Assembly: GCF_021739485.1 (NCBI RefSeq)
Contig: NZ_JAJFNK010000007.1
Coordinates: forward strand, 103,641 to 167,640
Reading direction: 5' to 3'
DNA from: Alicyclobacillus tolerans
GTDB lineage: Bacteria; Bacillota; Bacilli; Alicyclobacillales; Alicyclobacillaceae
DNA length: 64,000 nt
Under the pieces are notes generated by a model. The model was not told the origin of the DNA. It saw only the letters and a program-made list of their open reading frames with translations, and ran no database searches. Shown here piece by piece: positions 43,374 through 52,269 of the stretch (positions are counted from its first letter, which is position 1; each line of letters starts with the position of its first letter). A program made the translations under genes and the position numbers.

Positions 43374-44618
43374 ATGATTCACATGAACCTATGGCAAAAT
43401 GCAGTCACTGTTCTCATTGTGGTCTTTGCGGGCGGATTGATTGTCGGAAAGCTTACGGAAAAACCGCGGATTCCCGATGTGGCTGCGTATCTGGTGTACG
43501 GTATTTTGATTGGGCCTGCTGTTTTAAATTGGATCAGCCAGCCGAGTCAATCCCAGGTGAACCAGCTGCTGTTGAATGTGGGTGCGACATTAATCCTGTT
43601 TGACGGCGGGCGCGGTGTCCAGTTTCAGGTGTTGCGCAAGGTTTGGCTGAGCATTGTTTTGCTGGCGACAGTGGGCGTCGTGATCACGGCATTTACCATG
43701 GGGCTTGCCGCACACTACCTGCTCGGTGTGCCGTGGATTGTGGCTATTTTATTAGGGTCCGTGATTGCTTCCACTGACCCCGCCACCCTTATCCCTGTGT
43801 TTAAACGCGTTCCCATTGTCCCGAACCTGCAACAGACTGTGGAATCCGAATCCGCGTTTAACGATGCCACCGGTGCGGTGCTGGTTTTTACCGTGTTGTC
43901 GCTGCTGGGTGCAGGCGGTCACGTCGATTGGCTGACGCCGGTCTGGTCGTTCGTCCACTCCGCAGTCATTGGGCTCGTCTTAGGCGGTTTGTTGGGGCTT
44001 TTAAGCGTTTGGCTGGTGTCCATGAAGGGATGGGGCATTTTTCACGAATACGGCTCCATCGTCATGTTGATTACGGCCCTATCCTCTTTTCAGCTGGCCA
44101 ACATGTTGAACGCCAGCGGCTTTATGGCAGCTTTTACGGCTGGGATGGTCACCGGGAACGGACAGGTGTTTCGCATGGGATTTGCCGAGCACACGGAAGA
44201 GAACATCCACCACTTTGGCAGTGCCATGACCTTGATCATGCGAATGCTCATTTTCGTGCTGCTTGGCACGCAGGTGAATTTTGCCCTGGTGTCAAAACAC
44301 TTGTGGGTAGGTCTTTTGCTCGTTCTCATCTTTATGGTCGTCGCGCGCCCGATTGCGGTGTTTGCGTCGGTTCTGGTCGACAAACGGGCGAAGTGGAGTA
44401 AAAAACACGTGGCGTTTATGTGTTGGGTGAGAGAGACGGGGGTTATTCCCGCCGCGCTGTCTGGTGTATTGATTGCCAAAAAGGTCCCAGGGGCAGAACT
44501 CATCAGCGCCATCACGTTTATGGCCATTTTGTTGACCATTGTTATCCAGGCCAGCAGCACCGGCTTTGTAGCGAAGCGGTTGCAGGTGTTGCGCGATGCG
44601 GACATCGAGGACGTGTAG
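43374..44618 (+). CDS. CPA1-type cation/proton antiporter
   Basis: The 414-residue protein has about 12 spans. LGSVIASTDPATLIPVFKRV and VESESAFNDATGAVLVFTVL carry the TDP and ND motifs of the ion site of CPA1 antiporters. The C-terminus is short, without an RCK domain. It exchanges Na+ or K+ for protons. Placed after ktrB-ktrA and before a long terminator, it probably completes a potassium and pH homeostasis operon under c-di-AMP control. Confidence 0.87.
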   Translation: MIHMNLWQNAVTVLIVVFAGGLIVGKLTEKPRIPDVAAYLVYGILIGPAVLNWISQPSQSQVNQLLLNVGATLILFDGGRGVQFQVLRKVWLSIVLLATVGVVITAFTMGLAAHYLLGVPWIVAILLGSVIASTDPATLIPVFKRVPIVPNLQQTVESESAFNDATGAVLVFTVLSLLGAGGHVDWLTPVWSFVHSAVIGLVLGGLLGLLSVWLVSMKGWGIFHEYGSIVMLITALSSFQLANMLNASGFMAAFTAGMVTGNGQVFRMGFAEHTEENIHHFGSAMTLIMRMLIFVLLGTQVNFALVSKHLWVGLLLVLIFMVVARPIAVFASVLVDKRAKWSKKHVAFMCWVRETGVIPAALSGVLIAKKVPGAELISAITFMAILLTIVIQASSTGFVAKRLQVLRDADIEDV

Positions 44619-44626
44619 CCTTCGCG

Positions 44627-44674
44627 GGACGTACAGGTGCAGGGCGTTGCGAAACACCCTGCACCTGTACGTCC
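44627..44674 (+). terminator. Long perfect hairpin after the potassium operon
   Basis: An 18-bp perfect stem (44627-44644 with 44657-44674) surrounds a 12-base loop, 8 bases after the stop codon. No T-tract follows, so it may act as an mRNA-stabilising end as well as a terminator. Confidence 0.6.
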
Positions 44675-45021
44675 TGGCCGTCTTGTTCGGGTTGAATTTT
44701 CGCCGCTCGTGGAACTCTCGTTCTGGTTGAAGCTCTGCCCTGGTAGAACCCCTTTGGCACGCAAAACTGCTCGAATAAAGGCGGAATATATAATTTTGTC
44801 TCTATTTCAGCTATAATTTGCTCAGCGCCTCATGTTTAACGCTTAGACTTCGGCTCTCCGGCAACTCAACGAAGGCACCCAACGAAGGACAACCCTTCTA
44901 ACCGCATTGCGGGCGCACTGCGATTCCTATGTGTTTCGTTTGCAAAATTAGTCTCATGTCAAATTCATCGTCGGGGACCTGCTCCGGCTGATTGGAGTAT
45001 TGGCAATGGCGGAGAGGGGGA
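44675..45021 (+). other. Leader region of the ABC transporter operon
   Basis: A TATAAT occurs at about 44812, and a leader of about 200 bases follows before the ABC ATPase start. The leader contains two AACGAAGG repeats and GC-rich segments that could fold, but I could not match it to a known riboswitch. Guanidine and TPP types were considered and do not fit. Confidence 0.35.
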
Positions 45022-45804
45022 ATGGTTACGAAGCTTGTACTTGAAAGTGTCTCTAAGGTCTACAAGGATTCATCTGGACACGAAACAACGGCGTTGCAGG
45101 ACATCGACTTGTCTATTGAGGAAGAAGAATTTGTGGCTATTGTCGGCCCGAGCGGGTGCGGCAAGTCGACTTTGTTATCCATCGTCGCTGGACTGACCGA
45201 TGCCACGGCTGGCAGCGTCTATTTTGACGGGGTGTTCGACAAGCGAAACCCGCGGATTGGAGTGGTGTTTCAAGAACACGCATTGTTTCCTTGGCGCACC
45301 GTTCAGACAAATGTGGAGTTTGGTCTTGAACAGCTTGGGGTTCCCAAACGCGATCGCGCTCAACGGGCTTTGGAACTCATTCGCAAAGTCGGTTTGCAGG
45401 GCTTTGAAAAGAAGTACCCTCATCAACTCTCGGGTGGTATGAAACAACGCGTCGGCATTGCCCGGGCTTTGGTCATCGAGCCGGACCTGTTATTAATGGA
45501 TGAACCGCTTTCCGCTTTAGATGCACAGGTGCGTTTAATCATGCAGGACGAATTGATCGCGTTATGGGAAACAGTCCGGCAAAAGACGCTGTACGTGACC
45601 CATAATATCGATGAAGCTGTGGCGTTGGCTGACCGCGTTGTCGTGTTGTCGAGAAGACCTGGCAAAATCGTGCGGATCATTCCCATTGAGACGCCAAGAC
45701 CGGAGCGCAAAGAACACCGCCACCAAGTGCGGTTGATGGAATACGCCGAAGAAATTTGGAATACCATTCGTCGCGATGCCGAAGAGGCGTTCATGGAGGG
45801 GTGA
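45022..45804 (+). CDS. NitT/TauT-type ABC transporter ATP-binding protein
   Basis: The 260-residue protein has a Walker A motif GPSGCGKST (about residues 42-50), a Q-loop VVFQEHALFPW, the signature LSGGMKQRVGIARAL, a Walker B motif LLLMDEPLSALD and a switch His in TLYVTHNIDEA. The ATG at 45022 follows GGCGGAGAGGGGGA. Permease and lipoprotein genes follow, the gene set of nitrate/sulfonate/taurine-type or pyrimidine-precursor importers. The substrate cannot be fixed from sequence. Confidence 0.92.
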   Translation: MVTKLVLESVSKVYKDSSGHETTALQDIDLSIEEEEFVAIVGPSGCGKSTLLSIVAGLTDATAGSVYFDGVFDKRNPRIGVVFQEHALFPWRTVQTNVEFGLEQLGVPKRDRAQRALELIRKVGLQGFEKKYPHQLSGGMKQRVGIARALVIEPDLLLMDEPLSALDAQVRLIMQDELIALWETVRQKTLYVTHNIDEAVALADRVVVLSRRPGKIVRIIPIETPRPERKEHRHQVRLMEYAEEIWNTIRRDAEEAFMEG

Positions 45805-46685
45805 TTACGATCGCAGACCAGTCGCAGCCGGAACGAGCAGCTGCAAAACATCCGGTTTTAGAAAAAAGGCACGTTCAAGAAGTGCGCAGTTCAGGTCAAA
45901 CCACTCTCATTTCGAGCCGGATGCACTTTCTCGACCGCCAGGCGCCGCGGTGGATTGCCCCCATTGGGATTTTAATCATCCTGATTGTGTGGCAGGGGGT
46001 CACGGGATTGGGGTGGATCTCCCAGGCCGATCTACCGAGCCCCGTATCCATTTTTAGCGCTGCAGTGCAAATGATTCACAGCGGAGACTTGTGGGTGAAC
46101 ATCGAAGCCAGTATGGGCCGCATTGTTTTTGGGTACCTGTTGGGTGCAGTATCTGGCATTGTCCTGGGTGTGGTTCTTGGCTTCTCAAGAATTTCGGAAC
46201 GAGTCGGCATACCGATTGCGAATGCACTTTATCCCATTCCGAAGCTCGCCATTATTCCACTGATTATTCTATGGATTGGGGCCGGAGAGACCTCGAAGAT
46301 CCTGGTCATCGCGGCGGAAGTTTTGTTTCCGGTTCTCTTTAATACATACTCCGCCGTCCGCAACACCGAACCGGCATTGATTCGTGCGGCAGTGAGCTTT
46401 GGCGCCTCACGCCGCACCGTGATTTTGCGAGTCATTCTTCCCGCGTCCTTGCCGACCATCTTTGCCGGCCTGCGCATTGGTGCAGGATTAAGTCTGCTGA
46501 TTTTGGTGGCTGCCGAAATGATTGGAGCGCAGCACGGGATAGGAGCCATGATTCTACAGTACTCGTCGCTTATGATGACTGCCAATGTTTTAGTGGGAGT
46601 AGTCCTCCTCAGTATCTTGGGGCTGCTAATAAACAGAGGTCTGGCACAGTTGGAGCGCTGGTTGCTGCCGTGGAAGTCGCAATAA
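45801..46685 (+). CDS. NitT/TauT-type ABC transporter permease
   Basis: The product of about 294 residues has six membrane spans and the EAA-like loop with EPALIRAAVSFGASRRTVIL and LPTIFAGLRIGAGLSLL. The GTG at 45801 overlaps the stop of the ATPase gene, but the GGAGGGG lies only one base before it, so the true start may be a rarer codon slightly further on. About 50 residues of polar N-terminal extension precede the first span. Confidence 0.88.
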   Translation: MITIADQSQPERAAAKHPVLEKRHVQEVRSSGQTTLISSRMHFLDRQAPRWIAPIGILIILIVWQGVTGLGWISQADLPSPVSIFSAAVQMIHSGDLWVNIEASMGRIVFGYLLGAVSGIVLGVVLGFSRISERVGIPIANALYPIPKLAIIPLIILWIGAGETSKILVIAAEVLFPVLFNTYSAVRNTEPALIRAAVSFGASRRTVILRVILPASLPTIFAGLRIGAGLSLLILVAAEMIGAQHGIGAMILQYSSLMMTANVLVGVVLLSILGLLINRGLAQLERWLLPWKSQ

Positions 46686-46739
46686 GCGGCAGCGAGTCGC
46701 CTTGCCTGACAGGCTGGAACTTACACAATCAAGGGGGAA

Positions 46740-47858
46740 ATGATGTTGAAACAGAGATGGTTTCGTACCACCGCGGTCTTTGCAGTCACTGCGGGAATGG
46801 TCGGCTTAGTCGCCGGTTGCGGCTCAAGCGGCGGATCCAACAACGCATCGAGCAATGCTGCGGGAAACACTGCGGCAACCCAAAATGGGACAAGCTCTCA
46901 GGGAGGAGGCACGGCCTCAACCCAAACCATTACGGTGGGCACGACTCCACTCGTCAGCTCGGCGCCGATTTTCTTGGCTGAAGACCTGGGCTACTGGAAA
47001 AAACTTGGTTTGAACGTCCAGTTAAAAACCTACCAAGCTGCTGGCGATATCGACATTGCCACAGCGGCAAACAGCCTGGATGTCAGTGCTACCGGCATCA
47101 CAGCAAGCTTGTTCAACCTGTGGAATACGGGGAAAAAGGAGTACATCGTTGCCGACAAGGGCCGAATTTGGCCTGGGCAGCATTTTGAAGCCTTGATTGC
47201 CAGCAACAAGGCCTGGAACAGCGGAGTGCATACCGTGGCAGACCTCAAAGGCAAGCGGTTTGGCAACACGGCAACGGGATCGACATTCGATTACCTGTTG
47301 GGAACGATGTTGGCGAAAAGCAACCTGTCTTTGAAGGACATCCAGGACGTTCCTTTGCAAACCGTACCGAACCTGGCCTCCGCGGTGGAAACGGGTCAGG
47401 TCGATGCCGTGATTTTGCCCCAGCCGGCCGCAAACACGGTTCTTAAGAGCGGCAAGGGACACTTGATTGCTTGGGTCGACAACCAGGTAAAGGCCGATTT
47501 GCTGGTGATCGCCTATTCGCCTAATTTCAAGACACAGACCAGTGCTGCTACCAAGTTTATGGAAGGCTACCTCGAGGCCGTCCAGTTCTACATGAAACAC
47601 GTGTACCACAACACCAATGCCAGCGATCCCAATCTGAAAAAGGCTTTGGCCATTCTGTCCAAATACACGAAACAGCCGGCGAGCGTCATTCCGAGCGAGT
47701 TGATTTACATTGACCCGAATGCTCAGGTGGATGCGGCGAGCATTCAAAATCAATTGAACTTCTACGAAAAGGCTGGCTATGTTCAAGGCAAGCCGAACGT
47801 AAACGACATGATCGACGGCTCCTTCTTGCAACAAGCGGCACAAAAACTGGGCTCCTAA
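46740..47858 (+). CDS. ABC transporter substrate-binding lipoprotein (NMT1/SsuA-like)
   Basis: The 372-residue protein has a lipobox LVAGC near residue 28, a Ser/Asn/Gly-rich linker and the NMT1/SsuA fold: VGTTPLVSSAPIFLAEDLGY, WKKLGLNVQL, FGNTATGSTFDYLLGTMLAK and VETGQVDAVILPQPAANTVL. It would capture the substrate outside the cell for the two genes upstream. The ATG at 46740 follows CAAGGGGGAA closely; the ATG three bases later gives better spacing. Confidence 0.9.
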   Translation: MMLKQRWFRTTAVFAVTAGMVGLVAGCGSSGGSNNASSNAAGNTAATQNGTSSQGGGTASTQTITVGTTPLVSSAPIFLAEDLGYWKKLGLNVQLKTYQAAGDIDIATAANSLDVSATGITASLFNLWNTGKKEYIVADKGRIWPGQHFEALIASNKAWNSGVHTVADLKGKRFGNTATGSTFDYLLGTMLAKSNLSLKDIQDVPLQTVPNLASAVETGQVDAVILPQPAANTVLKSGKGHLIAWVDNQVKADLLVIAYSPNFKTQTSAATKFMEGYLEAVQFYMKHVYHNTNASDPNLKKALAILSKYTKQPASVIPSELIYIDPNAQVDAASIQNQLNFYEKAGYVQGKPNVNDMIDGSFLQQAAQKLGS

Positions 47859-48037
47859 AAACGGATATCCATGACTTCCGGCCAGGCCAGGAATTTATTT
47901 CTCTGGCTCTGGCCGGTTCAGTGAGCCTCGTGTAATGAGTTTGCAACGAACCGTCTGCAATTTTGTCCTTTATTGAAATGTAAAGAGTTAGAATGACTGT
48001 TGTGAAGAATTGGCGTGCGTAAGGCGGGGAGCAAAGC

Positions 48038-48373
48038 ATGAAGTGGGTATCTGTCGTATTGCTTGCCACGGGAGTGTTCGTTGGACTCAGTGGATGTGGA
48101 ACCAGCAAGACGGTTCTTCAGCAGGATGAGGCAGCGTTTCCACAAGCCGTGCACCTGTATCAAAATGGCTGCATTACGTGTCACGGAGCCAACCTGCAAG
48201 GCGGGATAGGTCCGAATCTGCAACACGTAGGTTCAAAGATGACGCTTCAAGCCATTGAACACCGTATCGAAGTAGGGTCAGGCCCCATGCCGGCCTACGC
48301 AGCGCCGGGGGATGCCATTTTGACTCCCAGTCAGATTCAAGCCCTGGCCAAGTGGTTGGAATCGCAAAAATAG
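48038..48373 (+). CDS. Membrane-anchored cytochrome c
   Basis: The 111-residue protein has a lipobox LSGC at about residue 20 and one haem-binding CITCH at about residue 47. A Met ligand candidate lies in SGPMPAY. The length fits CccB-like small cytochromes that feed electrons to the caa3 oxidase in Bacilli. The ATG at 48038 follows GGCGGGGAGCAAAGC. It precedes the oxidase assembly genes scoA-like and ctaG on the opposite strand, in line with a respiratory role. Confidence 0.88.
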   Translation: MKWVSVVLLATGVFVGLSGCGTSKTVLQQDEAAFPQAVHLYQNGCITCHGANLQGGIGPNLQHVGSKMTLQAIEHRIEVGSGPMPAYAAPGDAILTPSQIQALAKWLESQK

Positions 48374-48410
48374 CCCACCGCAGCTCTCGAAAGCGCGGTG
48401 GGCTGTTTTA
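48372..48410. terminator. Rho-independent terminator
   Basis: AGCCCACCGC pairs perfectly with GCGGTGGGCT and is followed by GTTTTA. It lies between the cytochrome c gene and the convergent SCO1-like gene and may serve both. Confidence 0.8.
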
Positions 48411-48455
48411 TCAGGACGGTTCCTGCCGGAGTCCGCTCACAGTTGGTTTCCCGGT

Positions 48456-49721
48456 TCAGGGTTTTAGATGGGCCTTTTGGAGGGCTTTTTGTACATCGCT
48501 TTTCAAAGTGGATTCGGGCAGCCATCCGTCGTGGCTCCAGATGATGTGTCCCTGACCATCGGTCAGAGTAAGCCACATCAGATCGGTCACCTGATAGGTA
48601 TCCGCAAGGTCCCCTGTCGAATCCATGCCCACTGGAAAATTCAGCGACCCCAAAGATTTTAAAGCGGGCTGCAAAGCGTTGGGAGTGGGCTCTGTACTTC
48701 CTACATCGACTCCAATAACCCCTGGCGATCCCGGTTGAGACGCGTAATTGTTCAGGGCTTTTAGGTCGGCGTCGAGGTTGGGCACCCAACTGGCAAAAAA
48801 GGAGATCAACTGCGGTCCTTTGCCAGGACCGACGGTGACTGTGCCTTGGGTCCCGTGCGTAGTGAGCCGTTGTAACGGAACAATTTCTGTCGTTGTGTAT
48901 GCGGGGGCTTTGTAGGGTATGGTTGGAACCGTGGGACGGACCTGCTGCGGCAGGTATTTGGCGATATCGCGCGCCAACACGTCGGCCTGTGCAGAAACGG
49001 CGCTGTACTGGCTGGGCGTTAAGTAAAGTACCTGTTCTTTGCCTTGCGGATCGATGATGTACAAGGCAGGTGTATGGTCAATCTGCCCATTGACGATTTG
49101 CGACTCAATGTAATAGTTGGCCCACACGGATTTGAGTTGTTTCAGGGAACCTGTGACAAAATCCCAGGAATGCAGCATGTCGTGCGTAACTGAGTAATTT
49201 TTAACATCGGAAACCGCTATGGCCGTCGGGTTTGCATTGACGCCAAGAAGTTGTACGTGGCTGGCCGCTGTTGGACCCAACAACTTTAATGCGTCCATCA
49301 TGCTTTGCGTGGTCAGGGGACAAATGGTTGTGCACTCGCTGTCGACGAAGGCCAGCACAACGACCTTGCCTCGAAACTGATTAAGGGAAACCGGTTTGCC
49401 AAACTGATTGACAAGGTTAAAGTTCGGAGCAGGGCGTCCATCCAACGAAGTACCGGGATCGACCGGATTGTTGGATGCAGTACTCGCTGCCGAATGGGAG
49501 CTAGTCGAATGGGAACCCGTTGAATTTGAAACGGTTTTGTTGGCCCCGCTTGCGCTCGTTCCGTTCGGATTGGACGAGTTGACGACGCTCAGGGCATCTG
49601 CATTGGTCAGTGCCTGCGTGCGCTGCTGTACGTTCCAATAGATTCCGGAAAGCACTCCGACCCCTGCGACTATGGCCAGCATAGGTACTGCCCACGGTTT
49701 GATCTCGGACCAACGTTTCAT
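48456..49721 (-). CDS. SCO1/SenC-like protein fused to a cysteine-free thioredoxin-like domain
   Basis: The 421-residue protein has an N-terminal membrane anchor (about 12-28), a Ser/Thr/Asn linker, a SCO1 domain with DSECTTICPL (Cx3C at about 130 and 134) and DHTPALYIIDP (the His ligand), and then a second thioredoxin-like domain from about residue 290. In that domain FFASWVPNLDADL stands where WCxxC is expected, so both cysteines are lost. SCO1 delivers copper to the CuA site of cytochrome oxidase. The ATG at 49721 lies 6 bases after GAGAGGT. The ctaG gene lies just upstream on the same strand. Confidence 0.88.
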   Translation of the reverse strand: MKRWSEIKPWAVPMLAIVAGVGVLSGIYWNVQQRTQALTNADALSVVNSSNPNGTSASGANKTVSNSTGSHSTSSHSAASTASNNPVDPGTSLDGRPAPNFNLVNQFGKPVSLNQFRGKVVVLAFVDSECTTICPLTTQSMMDALKLLGPTAASHVQLLGVNANPTAIAVSDVKNYSVTHDMLHSWDFVTGSLKQLKSVWANYYIESQIVNGQIDHTPALYIIDPQGKEQVLYLTPSQYSAVSAQADVLARDIAKYLPQQVRPTVPTIPYKAPAYTTTEIVPLQRLTTHGTQGTVTVGPGKGPQLISFFASWVPNLDADLKALNNYASQPGSPGVIGVDVGSTEPTPNALQPALKSLGSLNFPVGMDSTGDLADTYQVTDLMWLTLTDGQGHIIWSHDGWLPESTLKSDVQKALQKAHLKP

Positions 49722-49765
49722 GTCCACACCTCTCTCTATTTAAACTAAATATATCAAACGGCAAC

Positions 49766-50614
49766 CTAGCTATACCAAACCAATTCGTCATTTTGCTTGA
49801 AAAACTCCTTAACAAAATAGCCCGCGTAAGCGAAAGCCATAAAGGCCATCATCAGAATCGCCCCGAGTTGCATATCGGCCAACGGCGTAAGTCCAGGGAT
49901 AATCCTCGGTGCCGCCACATAGTGCGGGTACCAAGGGTGGTTGGCGATGAGAAGCAAAACGACAAGGGGCATCATCAAGTTGTAGTTGTAAAGGATATAA
50001 ACCATTTTTTGGCCTGGGGTAAGGTTTCTCCAACCTGAAATGTGCGACAGTAACTGTGCCCACATAAAAAAGGACACTATGAAGAACATGGCATGCTCGA
50101 AGAAGTGGAACGAATCACTTTGCAGGGATAGATTGTACACAACCGGCACATGGAATATAACCACCACGATGTTGAACACTGCGCCTGCGACGACGGGCTG
50201 TGTCCACGGCCGGACAACGTGTTTTGTCCAACGGCAGTTCCAAAGAAATTGGTAAAATGAGTCTGGAATCCCTTTCATAATTAAGGGAGTCATAATGGTG
50301 ATTTCAACCATGTGCTGAATCATGTGGGCGCTAAAAAGGTAGTTATCCGAGATGTAGTCCAACGGTCCTCCAAACGAAAAATAGAGCAGCCAACAGCCCA
50401 CTAAAAAGAAAGCTGTCTCCTTGCCCGTCACCATGCGGCGGCGGTGAAATAACGCGTTGGACAGCGGGCCGCGCGTCAACGCCAAGTAAATGAGTTGCAC
50501 AGCAACGGCTACCGCCAAAATGGACGGCTGCCACAGGTCGTAGAAACTGGCATGTAAAAGGACCTGCATCAACAAAAACATCATCCCCTCGTTAAATTGT
50601 TCGAATTCATGCAC
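49766..50614 (-). CDS. ctaG: Cytochrome c oxidase assembly factor CtaG (caa3 type)
   Basis: The product of about 282 residues has seven membrane spans with the CtaG/YtlD features FSAHMIQHMVEITIMTPLIM (His pair) and FFEHAMFFIVSFFMWAQLL. Caa3-type CtaG helps assemble the oxidase, probably in copper delivery. The GTG at 50614 has GGAGG 9 bases upstream; the frame is open well beyond it but is not coding there. The SCO1-like gene follows after 44 bases, so the two make a copper-insertion unit. Confidence 0.87.
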   Translation of the reverse strand: MHEFEQFNEGMMFLLMQVLLHASFYDLWQPSILAVAVAVQLIYLALTRGPLSNALFHRRRMVTGKETAFFLVGCWLLYFSFGGPLDYISDNYLFSAHMIQHMVEITIMTPLIMKGIPDSFYQFLWNCRWTKHVVRPWTQPVVAGAVFNIVVVIFHVPVVYNLSLQSDSFHFFEHAMFFIVSFFMWAQLLSHISGWRNLTPGQKMVYILYNYNLMMPLVVLLLIANHPWYPHYVAAPRIIPGLTPLADMQLGAILMMAFMAFAYAGYFVKEFFKQNDELVWYS

Positions 50615-51135
50615 AGAAGAAAGCCTCCGAATGCACATGAAAATGCACAGACAATGGGAATTTTCAGTCACAATTACTGCGCAATTGCGAAGGTTTGTGG
50701 ACGCACGATTCCCCTTGGGGCGTTCGAAACCCCTTGCCCGTGGTTGGCTCCTTGGTTGAAGTATGCTGATATTTTTTCTGTCTGGTGGATGGGTGGACCC
50801 GTTTATCTCTCTTTTTATCTCTCTGTGGCCGGCCTCTTGCAAAACCTGCCTTGAATACACCCTCATTGTGGCAAAAGGATGTGTAGTATTATTCTAGCAC
50901 GATGAAAGTATGTTGTACCATCATATAAGTTGGATTCAAAGCCACTATGTTCCAAAATACAGCGAATTTTATACGTTTCTAAAGCACTTTTAGAGTTTTA
51001 TTTTGCGGTTTTACTTGAAAGAAAGGGGGTTCACAGGTTCCGTTCTGGGGCATGACTTTGCCCGCATGCGTTTGGGTAGCCCATTCAAAAGCTATCAAAA
51101 GCCATGCGAGAGCATGCGGGCAGGAAAAAGCGGGT
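50615..51135. other. Intergenic region upstream of ctaG and downstream of the proline dehydrogenase gene
   Basis: About 520 bases without a supported gene. The leftward ctaG promoter must lie here. A stem-loop around 51100-51122 (CATGCGAGAGCATG core, followed on the minus strand by CTTTTGATAGCTTTT) could terminate the proline dehydrogenase transcript. Confidence 0.4.
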
Positions 51136-52056
51136 CTATTTTTTCCACATGGATTTGAGGACAAAGCCGACGTTTGCCGGGCGCTCAGCGAGCCGGCGCA
51201 TAAAGTACCCGTACCAGTCCGTTCCGTAGGGAACGTAAACCCGCACCGTATACCCTTCATCCGCAAGTTGTTCCTGCAACTGAGGGCGTATCCCATACAA
51301 CATTTGAAATTCAAATTGAGACGTCGGTATATCGCGATCGCGTACAAACTGCTTCAACCTGTCGATGACGTGAAGGTCATGTGTGGCGATGGCAGTGTAA
51401 TTGCCGTTCATCAGGTGCTTTTGAAGCAGGTGCACAAAGTTTGTATCCACATCTGGTTTGGCCGGAAAAGCGACTTGTGCGGATTCCTTGTATGCGCCCT
51501 TGACGATCCGCAGATTGGGATGCAAAGCGGTCAGGTCCTCAAGGTCTTTCTCGCTTTTGTACAAGTAAGCCTGAATCACCAAACCCACAGTTTCTGGGTA
51601 GTGCTGGTGCAATCGCTTGAAGATGTCGAGGGTTACTTCGTTATGAGCGTAATCCTCCATGTCAATGCGGACAAAGTTGTGATAGGTACGCGCTCGGTCC
51701 AGGATCCGGTGCATGTTGTCTATGCACAGTTCTCTGGAAATGTCCAATCCAAGCTGAGTTAATTTCACAGACAGCCCGGATTTAACGCCTTCGTTTTGAA
51801 TAGCGTCCAAGGTTTTGATACAGTAGTCAGCGGATTGTATCGCTTCGTCTTCATTTCCGACGAATTCGCCCAGGTGATCTAAAGTTGCGAGAATGTTGTG
51901 CTTGTTTAGGTCTCGAACCTTGTCGACCGCCGAAGAAATCGTATCGCCTGCAACAAATCGACTGGCCCCGGCTTGCAAACCGTACGACTGGGCCAATTTC
52001 GTCGCCAGTTTGTTCTTTGCCAGAAACAACAAGATGTTTCGCATCAAGGTTTCCAC
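51136..52056 (-). CDS. putB: Proline dehydrogenase (monofunctional)
   Basis: The 306-residue protein is a PRODH TIM barrel. GLSVKLTQLGLDISRELCID, FVRIDMEDYAHNEVTLDIFK, GLVIQAYLYKSEKDLEDL, LRIVKGAYKESAQVAFPAK and FEFQMLYGIRPQLQEQL match the FAD and substrate segments of Bacillus FadM/PutB. It oxidises proline to pyrroline-5-carboxylate. The GTG at 52056 follows AAGGAGGGGACTTCCG. An activator-like gene lies divergently 213 bases away and probably controls it. No P5C dehydrogenase gene is adjacent. Confidence 0.92.
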   Translation of the reverse strand: METLMRNILLFLAKNKLATKLAQSYGLQAGASRFVAGDTISSAVDKVRDLNKHNILATLDHLGEFVGNEDEAIQSADYCIKTLDAIQNEGVKSGLSVKLTQLGLDISRELCIDNMHRILDRARTYHNFVRIDMEDYAHNEVTLDIFKRLHQHYPETVGLVIQAYLYKSEKDLEDLTALHPNLRIVKGAYKESAQVAFPAKPDVDTNFVHLLQKHLMNGNYTAIATHDLHVIDRLKQFVRDRDIPTSQFEFQMLYGIRPQLQEQLADEGYTVRVYVPYGTDWYGYFMRRLAERPANVGFVLKSMWKK

Positions 52057-52269
52057 CGGAAGTCCCCTCCTTGGGGTTGCCGTAAACAAACAAAAGGGTT
52101 TTGGGACGTCTGCGCGTAGACAGAATAGGCAGGGTGTGATAAGAAAGTGATCATACAAGGGTTTTTGTGTACATAAATTAAACACCCGATCAAATTTTAA
52201 GCGCTAATTCACGGTCCATCAAGGGTGTTTTGAGTGGGTATTCATGGTTGGGCGGGGAGGGACTAAACC

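Noticed and set aside
44820..45000. Guanidine-II or TPP riboswitch in the ABC transporter leader
   Set aside because: The ACGA repeats are not in hairpin loops as guanidine-II needs, and the TPP core segments are missing.
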